Below, piece after piece: positions 8,521 to 16,822 of a DNA stretch of 61,590 nucleotides. The stretch covers positions 1-61,590 of the forward strand of contig NZ_JOEY01000054.1 in NCBI RefSeq assembly GCF_000718165.1. The letters run 5' to 3'. Below the pieces are notes generated by a model that had not been told where the DNA came from, ran no database searches, and was given only the letters and a program-made list of their open reading frames with translations. Source of the DNA: Streptomyces fulvoviolaceus. Lineage in GTDB: Bacteria > Actinomycetota > Actinomycetes > Streptomycetales > Streptomycetaceae. The first letter of the stretch is position 1. Each line of letters opens with the position of its first letter. The position numbers and the translations under genes were made by a program.

Positions 8521-9417
8521 ATGCAGGTAGGAATCGTCGGACTCGGACGCATGGGCGGCAACATGGCTGCCCGCTGGCGGGACCGCGGCCACGAGGTGCT
8601 CGGCTACAGCCGCACCTCCCCCGACCGCGACGCCGACTCCCTGGAGGAACTCGTCGCGAAGCTCGCCGGACCCCGCGCGGTGTGGCTGATGCTCCCCTCG
8701 GGCGACCCGACCCACCAGGCCCTGCGGCAGCTCGCGGAACTGCTGTCCCCCGGCGACGTGATCGTCGAGGGCGGCAACTCCCGCTTCAGCGACGACACCG
8801 AGCACGCCCAGATGCTCGCCGAGCACGGTATCGGCTACGTCGACTGCGGGGTCAGCGGCGGCGTCTGGGGCCGTGAGAACGGCTACGCCGTGATGTGTGG
8901 CGGCCAGGACGAGCACGTCGAGCGCATCTGGCCGCTGCTGGAGTCGCTCGCCCCCGACCGGGACGGGCTGTGCCACGCGGGCCCGGTCGGCGCCGGGCAC
9001 TACGCCAAGATGGTCCACAACGGCATCGAGTACGGCATGATGCAGGCGCTCGCCGAGGGCTACGAACTGCTGGAGGCCAGCGAGTACGTGCCCGACGTGC
9101 CCAAGGTGCTCGCCTCCTGGCGGCACGGCACGGTCGTCCGCTCCTGGCTGCTCGACCTCCTGGTGCGGGCCCTGGACGAGGACCCGGGCCTGGCCACCCT
9201 CTCCGGCCGCGTCGACGACTCGGGCGAGGGCCGCTGGACGGTCGAGGAGGCGGTACGCCTCTCCGTGTCCGCCCCTGCGATGACCGCCGCCCTCTTCGCC
9301 CGCTTCGCCTCCCGCAAGCCGGACGCGGACCAGCTCAAGGCCCTCGCGGCGATGCGGCGGCAGTTCGGCGGCCACGCGGTGCACGCCACCGCCGGGGGCG
9401 GGGCGGCGCAGGGCTGA
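8521..9417 (+). CDS. gnd: 6-phosphogluconate dehydrogenase, decarboxylating, short NAD type (GntZ-like)
   Basis: 298 residues, the length of the short GntZ/YqeC-type enzyme rather than the ~470-residue Gnd. Motifs are GIVGLGRMGGNMAARW at the N-terminus, VIVEGGNSRFSDD, DCGVSGGVWGRENGYAVMCG and GHYAKMVHNGIEYGMMQALA with the catalytic Lys. The reaction is 6-phosphogluconate to ribulose 5-phosphate plus CO2. With the gluconate-type kinase at 11915-13402 and transketolase at the left edge it completes a gluconate to pentose phosphate route. Last gene of the cyclase operon. Confidence 0.88.
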   Translation: MQVGIVGLGRMGGNMAARWRDRGHEVLGYSRTSPDRDADSLEELVAKLAGPRAVWLMLPSGDPTHQALRQLAELLSPGDVIVEGGNSRFSDDTEHAQMLAEHGIGYVDCGVSGGVWGRENGYAVMCGGQDEHVERIWPLLESLAPDRDGLCHAGPVGAGHYAKMVHNGIEYGMMQALAEGYELLEASEYVPDVPKVLASWRHGTVVRSWLLDLLVRALDEDPGLATLSGRVDDSGEGRWTVEEAVRLSVSAPAMTAALFARFASRKPDADQLKALAAMRRQFGGHAVHATAGGGAAQG

Positions 9418-9473
9418 CCGACCCTGCCGTGCCCCGCCGGGGACCCGCACCATGTCGGGAAACCGACGAAGGC

Positions 9474-9490
9474 CGTACGGCAGCCGTACG
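9474..9490. terminator. Short perfect inverted repeat after the gnd operon
   Basis: Arms CGTACGGC and GCCGTACG flank a single A, 57 bases past the gnd stop. The one-base loop makes it a weak hairpin; it could instead be a protein-binding palindrome. The surrounding 9418-9902 otherwise holds no convincing gene on either strand. Confidence 0.35.
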
Positions 9491-9902
9491 TACTGCAGGT
9501 GGTCGACGTCCCCGGACGACGGCCCCCGAAAAAGCAAGTGCCAATCACCACGCGCTCACACCGGGGCCCTCGAGTCGCCCCCCGGTCCGTAGTCCGAGCC
9601 GCGCCCCGCCACGGATACCCCCCCGAGTTCGCCCGGAGAGGCAGGAACAGCCCTCCACAGCGGTCCCCCACCAGGTGACGACCACCATGGCCTCCGGCGG
9701 TGACACCACAGCCACGGCCGACCGCGCGGCGCTTCAACGGAACGACCCGGAATCCGGCGGCACTGGATCATCGGCCCGGGAACCCCGCCGGCCCTGAACG
9801 GCCCGGCGGGGACACCATCCGGTCCCGAGGCGGCTGCCCTGGGGCGGGGCGACCAGGAGCCGTAGCGGCGGACTGCCAGGGGCGGGCACGCCACTGTGAT
9901 GA

Positions 9903-10519
9903 GTGAAGGACACCATGCACACCCAAGACGGCAACAACCCGACGGGCGTGGCCCGTTCGGCGCTCCCCCGCCGGGGCTTTCTCGCCACTGCGGCCGCGAC
10001 CGGGACCCGGACCGGGGCAGCGCCGCCGGCCGGAACCTCCGGCGCTCCCACGGAGCCGAAGCACACGGCGCGACTCGCCGACGACGAGCCCCGCTCTCCC
10101 CGGGGCGGACCGGACGGATCCGCCCCGGCCGCACACATCTACCGCAGCCTCACCCCGTTCCGTGACCCCCTGCGCATCCCCGTGACCGTCGGGACGGCGG
10201 CATCGGCTGCGGGACCGCCGCCCCGCTGCGCCGGACCGGTGCCGGGACGGTGCCGCCAGGCGAGCGGGGGCGGAAGGAGACGATGCGGGTCGGAGCGGGT
10301 GAACTGGTCACGGTGGACGGCTACTTCGGGGACTCCGCGGGGAAGTTCGTCTACCACTGCCTCATGCTCGAACACGAGGACATGGGCATGATGCGGCAGT
10401 TCGTCGTCCTTCCCGGGCAGATCCAGGACATCGGTCTGCCGACGCCGATGTCCGTGCCCATGAGCACCGGCACCGGCGTGCCGCCGTCGGGACAGCACAG
10501 TACGGAGAGGCACCAGTGA
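9903..10519 (+). pseudogene. Multicopper oxidase remnant with large internal deletion
   Basis: The first part (frame from ATG 9903) has a Tat-like signal, RRGFLATAAA, and the typical N-terminal segment IYRSLTPFRDPLRIP. The next part, in another frame from about 10283, is the extreme C-terminus with VYHCLMLEHEDMGMMRQFVV, the T1 copper motif of bilirubin oxidase/CotA-like proteins. Some 400 residues that would separate them are absent, and the conserved HCH is now HCL. This is a deletion-scarred relic, not a functional oxidase. Its stop overlaps the GTG start of the following MFS gene. Confidence 0.75.
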
Positions 10520-11967
10520 GTGGCGGGGACGGCCCGAAGGGCTCAGAAGCGGGCCGGGGACTGGCTCTGCTGGTCGCCGGGGCCTTCTTCATGGAGAACC
10601 TGGACGGCACGATCATCTCGACGGCCGCCCCCGACATGGCCACTTCCTTCGGGGTGCGACCGGCCGACATCGGCGTCGCCATGACGGCGTATTTCGTCGC
10701 GCTGGCCGTGTTCATCCCGGTGAGCGGCTGGGCCGCCGACCACTACGGCGCCCGCCGGGTCTTCGTCTGGGCGATCGCCGTGTTCACTCTCGCCTCGGCG
10801 CTCTGCGCGGCGGCGGGCGGGCTTCCCGAGCTGGTGGTGACGCGCGTCGCGCAGGGCATCGGCGGGGCGATGATGGTGCCCGTCGGCAGGCTGGCGGTGC
10901 TGCGCTCCACCCGGAAGCCGGATCTGCTGCGGGCGATCGCCTGGCTGACCTGGCCCGGGCTGCTGGCCCCGGTCCTCGCGCCGGCGCTGGGCGGGCTGTT
11001 CACGACGTACGCCTCCTGGCACTGGATCTTCCTGGTGAACGTGCCGCTGGGCGTGCTGGCGCTGCCGCTCGCCCTGCGGCTCGTCCCCGATCTCCGGCGG
11101 ACGGAGCGCCCCCGTCTCGACTGGGTGGGCTTCGGGGCCGGCGGCGCCGGGCTGGCGGCCGTGGTGCTGGGGCTGGAGCGGTTCGGGGATGCGCCCGCCG
11201 CCTGGGGCGCGGGCGCGTCCTGGCTCACCGCGGGGGTCGCTCTCTGTCTCCTGACGCTACGTCATCTGCGCTGTAGGCAAGGCCCGTTGCTCGACCTCGG
11301 AGCCCTGAAGGTGGACACCTTCCGGGTGTCGAACGCGGGTGGCGCCCTGTTCCGCGCGTCGATCACCGCCGTGCCGTTCCTGCTGCCCCTGATGTTCCAG
11401 GGGGCCTTCGGCTGGAGCGCGGCCACCGCCGGGCTGGTGCTCATCGCGGTGTTCGCGGGCAACGTCGCCGTCAAACCGCTCACCACCCCGCTGCTGCGCC
11501 GCTTCGGCTTCCGTACGGTGCTGCTGGTGAACGGGGTCGCGACGGCAGTGACCTTCGTGCTGTGCGGGCTGCTCGGCCCGCACACGCCGATGGCCGTCGT
11601 GATGTCCGTGCTGTTCATGAGCGGTGTGTGCCGGTCCGTCTCGCTCAGCGCGTACGCGACGATCGGCTTCGCCGACATCGAGGCGGACCGTACCAGCGAC
11701 GCCAACGCGCTCTCCAGCACGGTGCAACAGCTCGCCGCCGGCCTCGGGGTCGCCTTCGGCGCCTTGGCGTTGCACGCGGCGGGCCCGATCGCGCCCCTCC
11801 TCGGGCTGGCCGGTCCCGCCGCCCCCTACCGGGTGGCGTTCGCGCTGCTCGCCCTGCTTCCCCTGGTCGCGGTCGCGGAGGCGGCACGACTGCGGCGGGA
11901 CGCCGGCGCGGTGGTCACAGGTACGGCCTCTGCACCTCGCGCAGGAGCTGGTACAGCTGTTCGCTGA
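10516..11967 (+). CDS. MFS transporter, DHA2 (14-helix) drug/proton antiporter type
   Basis: 483 residues with many hydrophobic segments. The family start GAFFMENLDGTIISTAAPDM carries the DHA2 motif D1 (LDxTIvxxAxP), then GWAADHYGARRVFVWA is MFS motif A and VAQGIGGAMMVPVGRLAVL is motif C-like. These proteins export drugs or metabolites by proton exchange. GTG 10516 overlaps the preceding multicopper oxidase relic. The 3' end overlaps the convergent kinase gene by 53 bases. A link to the sugar-acid module is not evident; it may be an unrelated exporter. Confidence 0.82.
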   Translation: MSGGDGPKGSEAGRGLALLVAGAFFMENLDGTIISTAAPDMATSFGVRPADIGVAMTAYFVALAVFIPVSGWAADHYGARRVFVWAIAVFTLASALCAAAGGLPELVVTRVAQGIGGAMMVPVGRLAVLRSTRKPDLLRAIAWLTWPGLLAPVLAPALGGLFTTYASWHWIFLVNVPLGVLALPLALRLVPDLRRTERPRLDWVGFGAGGAGLAAVVLGLERFGDAPAAWGAGASWLTAGVALCLLTLRHLRCRQGPLLDLGALKVDTFRVSNAGGALFRASITAVPFLLPLMFQGAFGWSAATAGLVLIAVFAGNVAVKPLTTPLLRRFGFRTVLLVNGVATAVTFVLCGLLGPHTPMAVVMSVLFMSGVCRSVSLSAYATIGFADIEADRTSDANALSSTVQQLAAGLGVAFGALALHAAGPIAPLLGLAGPAAPYRVAFALLALLPLVAVAEAARLRRDAGAVVTGTASAPRAGAGTAVR

Positions 11968-13402
11968 GTCCGCGGGTCTCCGCCAGCCGTCGCGCCGCCA
12001 TCGGATCGGGGGTCACGGTGCGGTGGGCGCGGGCACCGGGCACCGGCGAGGTCAGCGAGGGCAGGGCGCCGAGCGCGTACCGGGCGAGCAGCGCTGCGCC
12101 GAAGCCCGAACCCGCGGTGTCGTCGGTGATCTCCAGCGGCATGTCGAGGGCGGCGGCGACGATCTCCGCCCACAGGGGGGAGCGCAGGGCGCCCCCGGTG
12201 GCCCGCACCGAGGTGACCGGTGCGTCGGCGGCGAGCAAGGAGTCGCGCACCAGGGCGAGTTGCTGCCCGACACCCTCGATCATGGCCCGGGTCATGTGGG
12301 CTCTGCCGTGTCCGCGGCGCAGCCCGATCAGGGCGCCGCGCGCGTCCGGGTCCCACCAGGGTGCGCGTTCCCCGAGCAGATGCGGCAGGGCGATCAGGCC
12401 CTCGGCGCCCGGTTCCACCTGGCCCGCCTCCTTCAGCAGGTCGGCCACGTCGACGCCGCCGAAGGACTCGGCGGCCCACTGGGCGACGACTCCTGCGTTA
12501 CTGACCGCGCCGCCGAGTACCCACAGCCCGTCCGCGAGGTGGTAGCAGAACACCCGGCAGCGTTCGTCCACGCCGGGCCGGTCGCGTACGACACGGAGGG
12601 CGCCGCTGGTGCCGAGGGACAGCGCGGCGGTGGCCGGAGCGGTGGCCCCGACGGCGAGATTGGCCAGCGGGCCGTCCCCGGCCCCCGCAACCACGGGCAG
12701 CCCGGCGGGCAGGCCCAGGGCGGCGGCGACGTCGGGGAGCAGTGTGAACGCGCTGGTCGGCGGCACGAGTTCGGGCAGCCGGTCGGCGCTCACCCCGGCG
12801 ATGTCCAGGGCGGGGCCGTGCCATCGGGTGGTGTGCATGTCGAGCAGGCCGGTGGCGGAGGCGCAGGACAGGTCGGTGACCAGCCGGCCGGTAAACCGGA
12901 AGAGGACGTAGTCCTTGAGGCCGCACCACGTGGCCGTGCGCCGTGCGAGGTCGGGCTCGTGTGCCGTGAACCAGGCGAGTTTGGTGAGCGGTGCCATGGA
13001 GTGCACGGGGGTTCCGGTCGCCCGGTGCAGTGCGTCGGCGCTTCCGGTCGCGCGCAGCCGTCGGGCGATGTCGGCGGCCCGGGTGTCGGCCCAGCTCAGC
13101 GCCGGGGTCAGCGGTTCACCGGAGGAGTCCAGGGCGAGCAGGGTGTGCAGGGCGGCGCTGAAGGACAGGGCGACGACCGGGAGACCGCGCCCGGCGCAGA
13201 TCCCGGCGCTCTCCCGGACCGCTTCGATCGCTCCGGCCAGCACCGTCTGCGGGTCGTGGACGGCTTCCCCGTGCCGTCCGGTGCACAGGGGTGCGGGCCG
13301 CTCGATCGTCGAGACCACTCGGTGGGCACCGTCCACCGCGACCACTTTGGTCGCGGTGGTACCCAGGTCGATCCCGAGCACTACCTGGGTCTCGTACTTC
13401 AT
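11915..13402 (-). CDS. gntK: FGGY-family carbohydrate kinase, probably gluconokinase
   Basis: 495 residues. The N-terminal phosphate motif is VVLGIDLGTTATKVVAVDG, a conserved ALSWADTRA segment lies near residue 115, and the C-terminal ATP motifs include VVAGAGDGPLANLAVGA and RATGGALRSPLWAEI. Length and order match Bacillus GntK-type gluconate kinases and xylulokinases. I favour gluconate because IdnD-, IdnO- and 6-phosphogluconate dehydrogenase-like genes are nearby. ATG 13402 has GAAGGAA upstream. It is transcribed in the same direction as the symporter gene upstream (13568-14908) and overlaps the convergent MFS gene tail. A half-match to the IclR site (TGCTGTTC) lies near 13445. Confidence 0.82.
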   Translation of the reverse strand: MKYETQVVLGIDLGTTATKVVAVDGAHRVVSTIERPAPLCTGRHGEAVHDPQTVLAGAIEAVRESAGICAGRGLPVVALSFSAALHTLLALDSSGEPLTPALSWADTRAADIARRLRATGSADALHRATGTPVHSMAPLTKLAWFTAHEPDLARRTATWCGLKDYVLFRFTGRLVTDLSCASATGLLDMHTTRWHGPALDIAGVSADRLPELVPPTSAFTLLPDVAAALGLPAGLPVVAGAGDGPLANLAVGATAPATAALSLGTSGALRVVRDRPGVDERCRVFCYHLADGLWVLGGAVSNAGVVAQWAAESFGGVDVADLLKEAGQVEPGAEGLIALPHLLGERAPWWDPDARGALIGLRRGHGRAHMTRAMIEGVGQQLALVRDSLLAADAPVTSVRATGGALRSPLWAEIVAAALDMPLEITDDTAGSGFGAALLARYALGALPSLTSPVPGARAHRTVTPDPMAARRLAETRGLSEQLYQLLREVQRPYL

Positions 13403-13567
13403 CACTGTTTCCTTCTCCGTTTCCGTGGCGGTCTCGACTCGGTGTGCTGTTCCGTGGCGCATGGGTGCCGGCCCCGCGCCCAGGAGCAGGGGGGCAGGGC
13501 GCGGGGTGGCCGGCTGTCTCAGGGCCCGCCGTCCGGGGGCCGGGCTGCCGAAGGGCGGCCGGTTCGC

Positions 13568-14908
13568 TCAGCGGGCGTCGGCGAGATCGGTGAGATCCCG
13601 GCCCCGGGTCTCCGGGGTGACGAAGGTGGTGACGAAGGTGATCAGCGAGAGGACGGCGACGTAGGCCGCCAGCGGCCACCAGGCGTTGTTGAAGGCCAGC
13701 AGCAGTGTCGCGCCGAGCAGCGGGGCGATACCGCCCGCGATGATCGCGCTGAGTTCCCGGCCGATCGCGACGCCGGTGTAGCGGTGCCGCGCCCCGAACA
13801 GCTCCGCGAGCAGGGCGCACTGGGAGCCCAGCATGCCATTGACGCCGACTCCGATGCCGAGGGTGATGACCACGCAGATCAGCACGGTGTTCCCGGAGCT
13901 CATCAGCGCGAAGGCGGGGACGGCGAAGACCGCCTGGAACAGTGCGGCCATCCGGTACAGCGGGACCCGGCCGATCCGGTCGGAGACCATGCCGAACAGC
14001 GGGATGGTGGCGATACCGGCGAGCGAGGCGCAGGCCACGGCGAGCGGGCCGACCGAGTTGGAGACGCCGATCACGGTGGTCACGTAGCTGATGCTGAACG
14101 TGGAGTAGAGGTACGAGGTGCCGTTCTCGGCCATCCGCAGGCCGAAGGTGATGAACAGATTGCGGCGGCTGTTGACCATGAGGTCGCGCAGCGGTCGCTC
14201 GCTGAGCTCGCCGCTCTCCTCCAGCCGCTCGAAGGCGGGGCTCTCCTCCAGCTTCAGCCGGATGTACACCGCGACCAGGATCAGTACGGCGCTCAGCAGG
14301 AACGGCACTCGCCACACCCAGCCGAACAGCACGTCCTCGTCGAGCTGGGCCAGCGGTATGAACAGGGCGGTGGCGAGCAGCATGCCGACCTGGATGCCGA
14401 CGAAGGGCAGTGCCGCGTAGTAGCCGCGTCGGGCCGGTGGGGCGTACTCGGCCATCAGCGTCGAGGCCCCGGCCTGTTCCGCTCCGGCTCCGAAGCCCTG
14501 GAGCAGGCGCAGGAACATCAACAGGACGGGGCTCCACACACCGGCCGTGTGGTAGGTGGGCAACAGCCCGATGGCGAAGGAGGAGCCGCCCATCAGTGCG
14601 ACGGTCACGACCAGCACGGTCTTGCGGCCGTGCCGGTCTCCGAGCGAGCCGAAGAACAGCCCGCCGAGCGGGCGGGCGAAGAAGCCGACCGCGTAGGTGG
14701 CGAAGATGGCGACGAGCCCGACCGCCGGGCCGAGCCCGGGGAAGAAGAGGTGCTTGAACACCAGGGCCGAGGCGGTGCCGTAGATGGCGAAGTCGTAGTA
14801 CTCGAGGGCACTGCCCACCGAACTGGTGACGAGCGCACGGCGCAGACCGGGGTTCTTCTGGTCTCTCGCCCCGTCGGCAGGCCGGGATGTCGTCGTGGGC
14901 ACCTGCAT
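13568..14908 (-). CDS. MHS-family metabolite:proton symporter (MFS)
   Basis: 446 residues and about 12 hydrophobic segments. The MHS signature is clear: ALEYYDFAIYGTASALVF near residue 36, ARPLGGLFFGSLGDRHGRK around residues 78-97 and RLLQGFGAGAEQAGASTLMA. This family (KgtP, ProP, ShiA) imports organic acids and osmolytes with protons. In this setting it is likely a second uptake route for a sugar acid. Divergent from the 15106 operon, with two IclR-type sites in the 197-base gap, and followed by the kinase. Confidence 0.88.
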   Translation of the reverse strand: MQVPTTTSRPADGARDQKNPGLRRALVTSSVGSALEYYDFAIYGTASALVFKHLFFPGLGPAVGLVAIFATYAVGFFARPLGGLFFGSLGDRHGRKTVLVVTVALMGGSSFAIGLLPTYHTAGVWSPVLLMFLRLLQGFGAGAEQAGASTLMAEYAPPARRGYYAALPFVGIQVGMLLATALFIPLAQLDEDVLFGWVWRVPFLLSAVLILVAVYIRLKLEESPAFERLEESGELSERPLRDLMVNSRRNLFITFGLRMAENGTSYLYSTFSISYVTTVIGVSNSVGPLAVACASLAGIATIPLFGMVSDRIGRVPLYRMAALFQAVFAVPAFALMSSGNTVLICVVITLGIGVGVNGMLGSQCALLAELFGARHRYTGVAIGRELSAIIAGGIAPLLGATLLLAFNNAWWPLAAYVAVLSLITFVTTFVTPETRGRDLTDLADAR

Positions 14909-14999
14909 GGGATGCCGCCCTTCCGTCTCAACGGCGTGGTAACGCGCCGTACATCTGCGGACGCCCAGGACCGTAACAGCATGCGGAGCTCAAGCCAAT

Positions 15000-15018
15000 A
15001 TGCTGAACAGGCGAGCAT
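15000..15018. promoter_or_regulatory. IclR-type operator, weaker copy
   Basis: Contains ATGCTGAAC and a degenerate right arm GCGAGCAT. With its left flank it shares GCCAATATGCTGAAC exactly with the inverse complement of the 5362-5382 region. It lies 92 bases upstream of the leftward symporter start. Confidence 0.45.
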
Positions 15019-15062
15019 GCATAACGGCAGACAGTTGCACTTCTTCGCCACCTACGGCCAGT

Positions 15063-15083
15063 ATGTTGTTCGACGAACAGCAT
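15063..15083. promoter_or_regulatory. IclR-type operator, best palindromic copy
   Basis: Arms ATGTTGTTCG and CGAACAGCAT flank a central A; nine of ten arm positions pair. It sits 22 bases upstream of the GTG at 15106, where it could block or activate the rightward operon. This is the copy from which I take the module's consensus, ATGCTGTTCG-A-CGAACAGCAT. Confidence 0.6.
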
Positions 15084-15105
15084 TTGGTTCAGGAGGTTGG
15101 TTCGA

Positions 15106-16026
15106 GTGTCAGGACATCCAGAGGTGGGGCTCGCCGGGCTCGGGGTCATGGGGTCGGCCATCGCCCGCAGGCTGCTGCGGCGTGAGCTCATCGTGCGGGT
15201 CTACGACGTCCGGCAGGACGCGGTGGCGGAGCTCGCCAGGGACGGCGCGGTCCCGGCGGACTCGGCGGCGCAGCTTGCCTCGTCCCCCGTGGTGATCCTC
15301 TCCCTCAACACCGCCGACATAGTCGAGCAGGTGGTCTTCGGCGCCGAAGGGGTCCTCACCGCCGCCCCCGAGGGCGTCCTGGTCATCGACATGTCCAGCA
15401 TCGATCCCGGGCGCACCCGCGACTTCGCCGAACGTGCGGCGAAGCTCGGCGCCGGCTGGGTCGACGCCCCCCTGTCGGGCGGCGCGCCGGGCGCGGAGCG
15501 CGGCGAGTTGACGCTGATGCTCGGCGGCGAGGACGACCAGGTGGAGCGGGCGCTGCCCGTGCTCGGGGCGCTCTCCTCCCAGCTCACCCACCTCGGCCCG
15601 GCCGGCTCGGGGCAGCTGGTCAAGTCCGTCAACCAGGTGCTGGTCGGCTGTGGTTTCGCCGCCCTCGCCGAGGCCGCCGCCCTGGTGCGGGCGGCCGGTC
15701 TGCCGCCACGGCAGGTACGGGCGGCGCTCACCGGGGGCAGGGCCGACTCGGCACTGCTCCAGGAGTTCTTCGTGAAGTTCGCCGAGATCGATCTCACGCC
15801 CACCGGACGGGTCAGCAACATGGTCAAGGACCTGGAGGCGGCCCGCGACTACGCACGCTCGGAAGGAGTGCCGCTGCCGGTCACCACCGCCGTCTCCGAA
15901 CTCCACCGCTGGCTGGCCGCGGCGGGCCACGGCGACGCCGACAACGCCGCGCTCATGCACTACTACGGAACCGGAACCGGAACCGGAACCGGAGACGGAA
16001 ACGGTTCGACGGGAGGCCGGTCATGA
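15106..16026 (+). CDS. NAD(P)-dependent beta-hydroxyacid dehydrogenase (3-HIBADH family)
   Basis: 306 residues from GTG 15106, preceded by AGGAGG (15091-15096) at nine bases; a TTG directly after that site is in frame but too close. Motifs are VGLAGLGVMGSAIARRLLRR, WVDAPLSGGAPGAERGELT and the catalytic Lys in GSGQLVKSVNQVLVGCG. Likely a 2-hydroxy-3-oxopropionate or related hydroxyacid dehydrogenase. The C-terminus ends in a Gly-Thr repeat encoded by a hexanucleotide repeat. It overlaps the SDR gene by four bases and heads an operon with it and the zinc dehydrogenase. Confidence 0.85.
   Translation: MSGHPEVGLAGLGVMGSAIARRLLRRELIVRVYDVRQDAVAELARDGAVPADSAAQLASSPVVILSLNTADIVEQVVFGAEGVLTAAPEGVLVIDMSSIDPGRTRDFAERAAKLGAGWVDAPLSGGAPGAERGELTLMLGGEDDQVERALPVLGALSSQLTHLGPAGSGQLVKSVNQVLVGCGFAALAEAAALVRAAGLPPRQVRAALTGGRADSALLQEFFVKFAEIDLTPTGRVSNMVKDLEAARDYARSEGVPLPVTTAVSELHRWLAAAGHGDADNAALMHYYGTGTGTGTGDGNGSTGGRS
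15966..15992. repeat. Hexanucleotide tandem repeat inside the dehydrogenase gene
   Basis: Four exact CGGAAC units plus a partial fifth, encoding alternating Gly and Thr near the C-terminus of the 15106 gene. Copy number could change without a frameshift. It is outside the conserved fold. Confidence 0.8.
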
Positions 16027-16808
16027 CGGTTTCTGCCAAGGGTCCTTCCCTGTTCGACCTCTCCGGCCGGCTGGCCCTGGTCACCGGCTCCAGCAAGGGC
16101 ATCGGATTCGCCCTCGCCGCGGGACTGGCCGAGGCGGGCACCGAACTCGTCCTCAACGGCCGCGATCCCGAGGCCCTGGAACGCGCCCGCGCCGAACTCG
16201 CCGAGCGCACCGGGACCAAGGTGCATGCCGTGCCTTTCGACGTCACCGACGAGGCGGCCGTACAGGCGGCGGTCCAGGAAATCGAGAACGGGGTCGGCCC
16301 GCTGGACATCCTCGTCAACAACACAGGCGTACAGCACCGCGAACCGCTCCTCCAGGTCTCCGCCGACAACTTCGAACGGGTCCTGCACACCAACCTCACC
16401 AGCGCCTTCCTGGTCGGCCGCACAGTGGCCGCGGGCATGGTCGGGCGCGGCCACGGAAAGATCGTCAACATCTGTTCCGTCCAGACCTGGCTCGCCCGTC
16501 CCGGCATCGCCGCCTACGCGGCCTCCAAGGGCGGCCTCGCCATGCTGACCCGCGGCATGTGCGCGGAGTGGGCCGGGTCGGGGCTGACGGTCAACGGCCT
16601 GGCGCCCGGCTATGTGGTCACCGAACTCACCCGCCCCCTCGTCGACGACCCCGCCTTCGACTCCTGGATCCGGGGCCGCACCCCGGCCGGGCGCTGGGCC
16701 TCGGTCGAGGATCTCGTCGGCACGCTGGTGTGGCTCGCCGCCCCCGCGTCGGACTTCGTCAACGGTCAGGTGATCGCCGTCGACGGCGGCCTGACCGCGG
16801 TCATCTGA
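16023..16808 (+). CDS. idnO: SDR-family oxidoreductase, gluconate 5-dehydrogenase-like
   Basis: 261 residues. Opens LFDLSGRLALVTGSSKGIG with the TGxxxGIG cofactor motif, has ILVNNTGVQHREPLL (NNAG position), a catalytic Ser region VNICSVQTW, and Tyr/Lys in YAASKGG. The order and wording match IdnO, which reduces 5-keto-D-gluconate to D-gluconate. It is followed 14 bases later by an IdnD-like gene, which strengthens the call. The start overlaps the upstream dehydrogenase stop (ATGA). Confidence 0.82.
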   Translation: MTVSAKGPSLFDLSGRLALVTGSSKGIGFALAAGLAEAGTELVLNGRDPEALERARAELAERTGTKVHAVPFDVTDEAAVQAAVQEIENGVGPLDILVNNTGVQHREPLLQVSADNFERVLHTNLTSAFLVGRTVAAGMVGRGHGKIVNICSVQTWLARPGIAAYAASKGGLAMLTRGMCAEWAGSGLTVNGLAPGYVVTELTRPLVDDPAFDSWIRGRTPAGRWASVEDLVGTLVWLAAPASDFVNGQVIAVDGGLTAVI

Positions 16809-16822
16809 GAAGGACCGAGGAC

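Noticed and set aside
11624..15295. A rightward open frame of 1,223 codons across the kinase and symporter genes.
   Set aside because: It is the antisense shadow of two well-supported leftward genes; composition is Gly/Arg/Gln-rich with no domain, as expected in very high GC DNA.
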